Below, piece after piece: positions 7,566 to 14,700 of a stretch of 17,020 nucleotides of DNA; positions within the stretch are counted from its first letter, which is position 1; each line of letters opens with the position of its first letter. Under the pieces are notes generated by a model that searched no databases, was not told the origin of the DNA, and saw only the letters and a list, made by a program, of their open reading frames with translations. This DNA is from Cytophagales bacterium (lineage in GTDB: Bacteria > Bacteroidota > Bacteroidia > Cytophagales > ES-bin-26). The translations under genes were made by a program, and so were the position numbers. The stretch is from NCBI GenBank assembly GCA_014379925.1, contig JACMKY010000544.1, positions 1 through 17,020 on the forward strand. The letters run 5' to 3'.

Positions 7566-7734
7566 ATGAGTTTATGAGTAAGGGAGTTTAGGAGTGTATG
7601 AGTAGAGTTTTAAAGATCGTTCCTTACTACTTTGCTACTGATTAGGCAGGTCCTTTTTTATTCGATATTTTCCAACCGGAAAGAATATAATCCGAAACTC
7701 ATACACTCCTACACTCCCTTACTCCTACACTCAT
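7566..7734. repeat. 38-bp imperfect inverted repeat flanking the FAAL leader
   Basis: The arm at 7566-7603 (made of ATGAGT/GGAGT units) and the arm at 7697-7734 (ACTCAT/ACTCC units) are reverse complements at 35 of 38 positions, separated by 93 bp. Each arm is itself a degenerate array of 7-8-nt units. The right arm ends one nucleotide before the FAAL ATG at 7736, so it occupies the place where a ribosome binding site would be. If transcribed whole, the RNA would fold into a long stem with the translation start at its base. Confidence 0.8.
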
Positions 7735-7735
7735 A

Positions 7736-9550
7736 ATGGCACACCAGTTTAAGAATTTAGTCGAGTTATTACAGCACCGGGCGGTTTACCAGGGAAATAA
7801 AACGGCTTACGTATTTCTCTCCGACGGGGAGAAAGCAGCGGACACCATTACGTACGCTCAGTTGGAGAAGCGGGTACGCTCCGCGGCGGCCCGACTTCAA
7901 TCCAGCGTAGGCTTTGGGGAAAGGGTGCTGCTGTTGTATCCCCCCAGCCTGGAATACATCGTTTCATTCCTGGGGTGTTTATACGCCGGGGTAATTCCAG
8001 TGCCGGCCTATCCACCCGACAGCCGGAACCTGGCCCGTTTACAGACCATCGCGTCGGATGCCGAAACGGTGGTTGCACTCAGCACCAAGGCCACCATTCT
8101 CCGCATGGACGTATTGGCGCAGATGGCAGACATGGATTACGTCTTGCAGCATACGGGCAACGAACGGGCGGGTACTTGCCCACGCAACCTGTACCGCCTG
8201 AATTGGCTGGCCACGGATGACGCCGAAAAAGATGCATCGGATCAGTGGGTAGCTCCTCCGGGAAACGAGGACGCCATTGCTTTCCTGCAGTACACTTCGG
8301 GCTCTACCAGTAATCCCAAAGGGGTCGTGCTTACGCACCGGAATTTGCTCCACAATTGCCACTTAATGGAGCGGTACCTGCGCTGCACGCCCGACAGCGT
8401 TGGCGTAAGCTGGCTACCGCCCTACCACGATATGGGGCTGATCGGAGGAATCCTGTTGCCGATCTACTCGGGTTTTACGGTCACGCTCATGGCCCCCTCG
8501 TCCTTCCTGAAAAAACCTTTCCGGTGGTTACAAGCCATTTCAAGGAGCAAAAACCAGGGCAAAGTCATCAGTGGGGCCCCGGACTTTGCCTACAACCTGT
8601 GCGTCGATAAGGTTACGCCGGCGCAGGTGGCCGAACTGGACCTGAGCCACTGGCACACGGCTTTCAGCGGGGCGGAACCGGTTCGGGCGGCAACCCTTTA
8701 CCGGTTTGCGGCCAAATTTGAAACCGCCGGTTTCCAGGAAAGGGCTTTTTTCCCCGTCTACGGTCTGGCCGAAGGCACCCTGCTGGCTTCGGCGGGTGTC
8801 GCCGGGGCCTTGCCGGTAATCAAACAGTTTGACACCCGCCAGCTGGAGAAAAACCAAGCCATTGAGCATCTCCGGGGCGACCGGGCGGAACTGAGTGTGC
8901 TGGTCGGCTGCGGCAAGGCGCTGGACGGCCAGCGGGTTGAAATAGTCGATCCGGAAACCCGGCGAAAATGCGGTTCGAACGAAATCGGGGAAATCTGGCT
9001 TTCGGGCCCCAGCATTGCCCAGGGATACTGGAACAACCCCGGCGAAACGAACCGCGCGTTTCTCTCCCGGATGGTAGAACCCTCCGAGGGTCCCTTTTTC
9101 CGGACCGGTGACCTGGGCTTTGTTCAGGAAGGAGAATTGTTCGTAACGGGTCGCCTGAAAGACCTGATTATTATTCGCGGGCGGAATCACTACCCGCAGG
9201 ACATTGAGCTGACCGTCGCCGCCGCTCATTCCACCTTGCGACCGGGCGGTGGCGTTGCGCTTTCCGTGCCAGTAGGAGCCGAAGAACGGCTGGTCATTGT
9301 CCAGGAAGTAGAAAGGCAGCACCGGGGTGACTTCGACCGCGGGCAAATTACGGATGCCATTGTACAGGCCGTCTCGTTTCACCACGCGTTGCAGGTACAC
9401 GCCGTGGTACTGGTTAAACCTTCCAGCGTTCCCAAAACGTCCAGCGGAAAATTACAGCGGCACCTGTGCCGGAAACAGTACCTGGAAGGGGCGTTGAAAG
9501 TCCTCGAAACCGGGCCAACCCCCGTGGCCGCCGGGGCTTCCCTCGTCTGA
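7736..9550 (+). CDS. Fatty acyl-AMP ligase (FAAL)
   Basis: 604 aa, a full-length ANL-superfamily enzyme. It activates a free fatty acid as acyl-AMP and passes it to an acyl carrier protein rather than CoA. Motifs in order: PVPAYPPD near residue 85, typical of FAALs; the P-loop YTSGSTSNPKG from residue 186; WLPPYHDMGLIGG; the A5-like YGLAEGTL; FRTGDLGF; the hinge IIRGRNHYPQDIE; and the adenylation Lys K572 in KTSSGKLQR. The NHYPQDIE hinge and the overall pattern are FAAL-like rather than acyl-CoA synthetase-like. It is the first gene of the locus. The dehydrogenase follows after 46 nt, and the partner ACP is two genes on. No Shine-Dalgarno is visible; the ATG directly follows the inverted repeat. 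Cytoplasmic. Chain length of the substrate cannot be read from sequence. Confidence 0.93.
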   Translation: MAHQFKNLVELLQHRAVYQGNKTAYVFLSDGEKAADTITYAQLEKRVRSAAARLQSSVGFGERVLLLYPPSLEYIVSFLGCLYAGVIPVPAYPPDSRNLARLQTIASDAETVVALSTKATILRMDVLAQMADMDYVLQHTGNERAGTCPRNLYRLNWLATDDAEKDASDQWVAPPGNEDAIAFLQYTSGSTSNPKGVVLTHRNLLHNCHLMERYLRCTPDSVGVSWLPPYHDMGLIGGILLPIYSGFTVTLMAPSSFLKKPFRWLQAISRSKNQGKVISGAPDFAYNLCVDKVTPAQVAELDLSHWHTAFSGAEPVRAATLYRFAAKFETAGFQERAFFPVYGLAEGTLLASAGVAGALPVIKQFDTRQLEKNQAIEHLRGDRAELSVLVGCGKALDGQRVEIVDPETRRKCGSNEIGEIWLSGPSIAQGYWNNPGETNRAFLSRMVEPSEGPFFRTGDLGFVQEGELFVTGRLKDLIIIRGRNHYPQDIELTVAAAHSTLRPGGGVALSVPVGAEERLVIVQEVERQHRGDFDRGQITDAIVQAVSFHHALQVHAVVLVKPSSVPKTSSGKLQRHLCRKQYLEGALKVLETGPTPVAAGASLV

Positions 9551-9596
9551 TGCCCTTCCTTTTCCTCCCTCGTCTCCCCCGTTGACAAAATCCGTT

Positions 9597-11396
9597 ATGC
9601 AAACGCCATTGGCTCAGTACGCGAGTGCTGAAAGGTTAGAAGCTTACCTGGGCAGTCCCTACGTTCCCGACAACGTGATTTCGTTTAAACGATGCATGCA
9701 CCTGGACGAGGAAGAGCTATTCCCGGCCTCCTTGTTGGAACACCTGCACGAGTGGGACTTTCAATGCTACTACATCCCGCGGGAGTACGGCGGAAAACTC
9801 ACCACCTACGAAGAACTGCTGGCCCTGGGGAGGGTGCTTTCCCGCCGGGATTTGACGCTTTCCATTACCGATGCCCATACCTTTCTCGGATCATTGCCCG
9901 TCTGGATTGCGGGTTCGGAAGGCCAGAAGCAAAATTTAGCCCGGCGGATTAAAGCGCGGAAAGCCGGGTGCCTGGCGGTTACCGAAAAAGACCACGGCAG
10001 TGATTTGGTTGCCAATGAAGTGCGGGCAGAAAAAGGCGCCAACGGATACGTGCTTACCGGGGAAAAATGGCCCATCAACAAGGCGACCTTCACGGATATG
10101 CTGTGCGTACTGGCCCGCACCGACGACCACCATCCGTCGCGGGGACTCTCCGTTTTTCTGGTAGAGAAAGACCAATTGAAACCGGGCTCCTACCGCCACC
10201 TGCCTAAAATTAAAACCCTGGGTATTCGCGGATGCGACATCAGTGGCATCCGGTTTCAGGATTGTCCGCTGGCCGAAGAAGCCCTGGTCGGGGAACCCGG
10301 GCGGGGGTTGGAGATCGTGTTGAAGGGCTTTCACGTGACCCGCACCCTTTGTGCCGGCCTCTCCCTCGGTGCCGGGGATACGGCGTTGCGGACCACGCTC
10401 CGGTTTGCGCGGAGCCGTACCCTTTACGGGGACAAGGTGCTGGCCATTCCGCACGCCCGCAACATCCTGGCTCAGTCCTTTTTAGACCTTTTAATCGGGG
10501 ATTGCCTGGCCATTTCCGCCGTGCGGTCCTTGCACACCGTGCCGGGGCAATCCAGCCTCTGGTCCGCCATTGTGAAGTACTTCGTGCCAACGCACACTGA
10601 AAAAATGGTGCAGGACCTTTCCGTCGTGCTCGGTTCGCGGTTCTACCTGCGGGAAAGCCACGATCACGGCATCTTTCAGAAGATCGTCCGCGACCACAGC
10701 ATTGTGAGTTTGTTCGACGGCAGTACCGTGGTGAACCTGCACGCGATTGCCTTGCAACTCCCGCACCTGGCCAAAAAGCGGGTGGCCAGGGAAGAAAACC
10801 GGGCAACGATTGCGTCGGACTTACAACGCACTTTCTCGCTGCACCAGGACGTGCCCCCCTTTGACTACCGCAAACTGGACTTGTTCAGCCGCGGCAACAA
10901 CACGGCTTTGCAGGGGCTGGAGGTAGCCTACGAAAAACTGGCGGCGCTCAGAAGGGCGGGCGAGGCCGAACCGGGCGTAGTAGATGCGCTGACCAGTTTG
11001 GTGGCGGAGATGCTTACCCGCCTGGCGGAGCAGGAAGCAACCATCCGGCAGCTGCCCTCCCCCGCCGGCCACAATCTGCCGCTCGAGTACTTCGAGGCCG
11101 CGGAAGCCTACTCGGTTATCCACGCCGCCGCCGCTTGCGTCCACACCTGGCTGTATAACCGGGATCACCTGGGAGAATTCTTCGGGAAAGGGGAGTGGTT
11201 GGTGCTCTGCTTGAACCGGCTCCTGCCGACGGCGTCCCATCCGTCTTCCCTGCCCAAAACGTACCTCGAAAATGCCGCGCAGGAACTCATCCGGTTGTAC
11301 GAAGCCGACCAGCTTTTTTCGATCGTTCCCCTTCAACTGGTTAATCAAGCCAGCCAGGAAATCATTCATTCACCCTTAACTACGGTACCATCGTGA
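9597..11396 (+). CDS. Acyl-CoA dehydrogenase-like flavoprotein with C-terminal extension, probably acting on acyl-ACP
   Basis: 599 aa from ATG 9597; the in-frame TTG at 9582 would add only five residues. Residues 1-390 are an acyl-CoA dehydrogenase fold: CLAVTEKDHGSDL (FAD/substrate loop), GEKWPINKATFTD, GIRGCDISGIRF, and the FAD-binding RSRTLYGDKVLAIPHARNILA. At the position of the catalytic base, where the family reads YEG, this protein has FDG (D374), a shift from Glu to Asp. Residues about 400-599 form an extra helical domain absent from the usual 380-aa enzymes. The setting between FAAL and ACP suggests it introduces a C2-C3 double bond into the ACP-bound chain, as PltE/RedW-type dehydrogenases act on carrier-bound substrates. 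Its stop overlaps the ACP start (GTGA), so expression is coupled. The fold is certain; the reaction is inferred. Confidence 0.88.
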   Translation: MQTPLAQYASAERLEAYLGSPYVPDNVISFKRCMHLDEEELFPASLLEHLHEWDFQCYYIPREYGGKLTTYEELLALGRVLSRRDLTLSITDAHTFLGSLPVWIAGSEGQKQNLARRIKARKAGCLAVTEKDHGSDLVANEVRAEKGANGYVLTGEKWPINKATFTDMLCVLARTDDHHPSRGLSVFLVEKDQLKPGSYRHLPKIKTLGIRGCDISGIRFQDCPLAEEALVGEPGRGLEIVLKGFHVTRTLCAGLSLGAGDTALRTTLRFARSRTLYGDKVLAIPHARNILAQSFLDLLIGDCLAISAVRSLHTVPGQSSLWSAIVKYFVPTHTEKMVQDLSVVLGSRFYLRESHDHGIFQKIVRDHSIVSLFDGSTVVNLHAIALQLPHLAKKRVAREENRATIASDLQRTFSLHQDVPPFDYRKLDLFSRGNNTALQGLEVAYEKLAALRRAGEAEPGVVDALTSLVAEMLTRLAEQEATIRQLPSPAGHNLPLEYFEAAEAYSVIHAAAACVHTWLYNRDHLGEFFGKGEWLVLCLNRLLPTASHPSSLPKTYLENAAQELIRLYEADQLFSIVPLQLVNQASQEIIHSPLTTVPS

Positions 11397-11716
11397 GCTA
11401 TTTAGAAAATTCAGCGCAACCTGCGGTTTCTTTTGAAAAACCCTTTCTTCCTGGCACGCCCAGTTCGGTAGCGGCCATCGAACAGTGGCTGGCAACCAAA
11501 TTTGCCGAGCAGCTGGCCATTCCGGCCCACGCCGTCAGCCTGGAAAAATCCATCACTTCCTTTGGCTTGGATTCCATGGATGCCATCATCATCGCGGGTG
11601 ATCTGGAAGATTGGATGGGGATGGAACTGTCTTCCACGCTGCTATGGGATTTTGACACGATTGCCATCATTGCCCGTCACCTTTTTGAGAACCTGACCGC
11701 GGTACGTGGCCAATAG
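11393..11716 (+). CDS. Acyl carrier protein
   Basis: 107 aa. It begins at GTG 11393, overlapping the dehydrogenase stop by 4 nt (GTGA); the next in-frame Met lies after the active site, so GTG is the only sensible start. The carrier motif GLDSMDAI has the phosphopantetheine Ser at S61. The acidic helix after it (GDLEDWMGMEL) and the end DTIAIIARHLFENL are typical. About 25 residues of extra N-terminal sequence precede the domain. It should receive the acyl chain from the FAAL and present it first to the dehydrogenase and then to the NRPS condensation domain. A phosphopantetheinyl transferase is needed from elsewhere in the genome; none is in the window. Confidence 0.93.
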   Translation: MSYLENSAQPAVSFEKPFLPGTPSSVAAIEQWLATKFAEQLAIPAHAVSLEKSITSFGLDSMDAIIIAGDLEDWMGMELSSTLLWDFDTIAIIARHLFENLTAVRGQ

Positions 11717-11745
11717 CCGGGATCGTGCCCCGGGCCAACCCGGCT
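11715..11745 (+). promoter_or_regulatory. Intercistronic hairpin between ACP and NRPS
   Basis: AGCCGGG (11715-11721) pairs perfectly with CCCGGCT (11739-11745), and the 17-nt loop contains a smaller GCCC/GGGC pair. The stem starts inside the ACP stop codon. No T-run follows, so it may stabilise or process the mRNA, or lower read-through into the large NRPS gene, rather than terminate fully. Confidence 0.4.
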
Positions 11746-11771
11746 CCGTACGCATTTAAAACCACCTCCCC

Positions 11772-14700
11772 ATGCCTACCCTTTTGATGGAAACCCCCGC
11801 CGCACCCCGCGAAGAGACCGCCCCGGAAGAGAGCCGCTTCCCGCTTTCCCCCCACCAGGAAGGCCTGTGGTTTCTGCAACAAATGGCCCCGGATTTAGCG
11901 GCTTACAACGTCGTCTTCGCCGTCCGCGTCCGGTCGGCCATCGATACGGGCGCCTTGGCGCAAGCGTTTCAACAATTGGTCGCCCGCCACGCTGCCCTGC
12001 GAACCACCTTCACCACCTCGAACGGGCAACCCGTTCAGCGGATCCATTCCCGCGGGGAGAGCGCCTTCCGTACCGTGGAGGTGGCTGGCTGCGCCGAGTC
12101 GGAAGTGGAAGAACTGGTCCGGGCCGAAACCAAACGCGCTTTTAGCCTGGAAAACGACGCTCCACTGCGCGTATGCGTATTTACCCGATCCGCCCGGGAG
12201 CACGTGTTGGTGCTGACTGCGCACCACATCGCGGTGGACTTCTGGTCACTCGCCCTGCTGCTTTCCGAGCTGCACACGCGGTATCCCGCGCTGGCCAAAG
12301 GGCAAACGGTGTCGTTGCCACCGGTAGGGGCCACCTACGCCGATTTTACTTCCGAACAAACCGGGCGGCTGGCCAAGGAAAGTGGCCCACGCCTGCGGGA
12401 ATACTGGGGGAAGCAATTGGCCGGCGAAAAGTCGGTCCTCAACCTGCCTACTGACCGGCCGCACCCGCCCGTACAGACCTACCACGGGGCGGTCCATCGC
12501 TTCCAGTTGGATGCCGGATTGAGCGACCAGTTGAAAGCCCTGGCCCGTCAGGAGGGCGTTACTCTGTACGTGGTTTTGCTGAGTGCTTTTCAAATCCTGC
12601 TGCACCGCTACGCCCAGGAAGAAACCATCTTGGTTGGCACGCCCGTCGCCGGACGGACGAAAAAGAAGTACCAGGACGTGATTGGCAATTTTGTCAACAC
12701 CGTCGTGCTGAAGGCCTCTTTCCCGGCGGGCATCACCGGCCGGCAGTTGCTGCATCAGGTGGGCCAGACCGTCGTGGAGGCCATCCGGCACCAGGACTAC
12801 CCTTTTTCGGAACTGGTCAAACAACTGCAACCCGCGCGGGACCCCAGCCGCTCGCCCTTCGTCCAAGCCAATTTCGCGTGGGAAAGACTGCCGCAGTGGA
12901 AAGCGCTGGAAGGGCTTTTCGTTCCCAACGCGGCGGGTGAGCCGGTGGACTTCGGCGGCCTGCTGGTGGAGCCTTACTTCGTGGCCCAGCAGGAAGGGCA
13001 GTACGAATTGAACCTGGAAATGGGCGGTGAGGTCGCCGGTGCCTTGCTGGGTATCTTCAAGTACAACACCGACTTGTTTCACCCGGCCACGATCGCGCGC
13101 ACGGCGGGACACTTCCAAACCCTGCTGCGGGGACTGGTGAGCCGGGTAGAATGCCCGGTAGGGCACCTTCCCCTGCTCACCGAAGCCGAATCGGAACAAA
13201 TCCTGGTCGACTGGAACCGCACTGCCGCGGCCTATCCCGTCGGGGGGTGCCTGCACACCCTTTTTGAACGGCAAGTGCACCAGACGCCGGATCGCACGGC
13301 GGTCTCTTTCGGGGCCACGCGGCTCACCTACCGGGAACTCGACGGGCGAGCCAACCAGATGGCCAACTACCTCCTCCGGCACGGCGTAGGTCCCGAAGTA
13401 TTCGTGGGGATTTGCCTCGACCGATCCCCCGACGTATTGGTTGCCTTGCTGGGGGTGTTGAAAGCGGGCGGCACCTACATTCCGCTGGACCCCGCTTATC
13501 CGAAGGAACGGCTCTCCTTCATGGTGGCCGATGCCGGCTTACCCATCGTGGTTTCCCAGCGGAAGTGGGTTGACGAGCAGCTCTTTTCCGGGGTGAAAAC
13601 CGTTTGCCTGGATTCGGATTGGGCACTCATCGGGCAAGAAAGCAGGTTGGCTCCGGCCGACCCCGGCTTTGATGTTGACGAACCGGACGCGGAAAGGCTG
13701 GCCTACGTCATCTACACCTCCGGCTCCACCGGTCAGCCCAAAGGCGTGCAGATTCCCCACCGTTCCGTGGTTAATTTTCTGCATTCCACCACCAAAGAAA
13801 CCGGCATGACGGAACGCGACCGCCTGTTGGCGGTGACCACGCTCTCCTTCGACATTGCCGGGTTGGAGCTTTTCATGCCATTGCTGGTCGGCGCCCAGGT
13901 GGTGCTGGCCAGCCGGGCCGAAGCCACCGACGGGCATAAGCTGGCCGAGAAGCTGACCTCGGAGGAAATCACCTTTTTGCAGGCTACCCCCTCTACCTGG
14001 CGACTGCTGCTCGAAGCCGGGTGGACGGGAAAGAGCGACCTGAAGGCCATCGCGGGGGGCGAAGCACTGCCTTTCGATCTGGCCCAAAGCCTGCGGGAGC
14101 GCACCGCGGCCTTTTGGAACATGTACGGCCCCACGGAAACGACCATCTGGTCCACGGCCTGGAAAGCCGATGAAACGAACGGCGTTATCCCGATCGGGCG
14201 ACCCATCGACAACACGGAAATCTACTTGCTGGACGCGCATCTGCAACCCGTCCCCGTGGGCGTACCCGGGGAACTGCACATTGGCGGGTTAGGGCTGGCG
14301 CACGGCTACCTGAACCGGCCCGAACTCACGGCCGAAAAGTTTATACCGCACCCCTTCCGGCGGTCCCCCCGGGCACGCTTGTACAAAACGGGTGACCTGG
14401 CTTGTTACTTGCCCGACGGAACAATCAAATACCTGGGCCGGGGGGATAATCAGGTGAAATTACGGGGTTTTCGCATCGAACTCGGTGAGATTGAAGCCGT
14501 GCTTTGCGGGCACCCCCAACTGCGGCAGGCGGTGGTGAAGGTTCGCGAAGACCGACCCAACGACAAACGCCTGGTTGCTTACCTCATCCCGGCCGCGCCC
14601 GATGAACCGGTGGATTCGGCCGAATTGCGTCATTTTTTAAAGGAGAAGCTACCGGATTACATGGTGCCATCCGCCTTCGTAACCCTGGACGCCTTCCCGA

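Larger units (their letters stand above)
6645..7735. other. 1.1-kb stretch without a convincing gene
   Basis: The first half is GC-rich and the second half markedly AT-richer. ORFs of 60-130 codons exist on both strands (for example 6727-7122 forward and 7302-7511 reverse). None has a recognisable domain, a plausible start, or an amino-acid composition like that of the real genes. It holds the 15-bp palindrome at 6714-6728 and the inverted repeat at 7566-7734. It must contain the promoter of the biosynthetic operon, but I find no clean TTTG/TAnnTTTG pair to place it. A small RNA or decayed genes are possible. Confidence 0.5.

Noticed and set aside
7736..11716. Isonitrile lipopeptide (ScoA-E-like) cluster
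   Set aside because: FAAL, ACP and NRPS match, but no non-heme iron isonitrile-forming oxidase or ScoD-like thioesterase is seen in the window.
12246..13382. Reverse-strand open frame of 378 codons, and other long antisense frames under the NRPS and FAAL genes
   Set aside because: These are shadows of strongly conserved forward-strand enzyme domains, with no recognisable motifs of their own.
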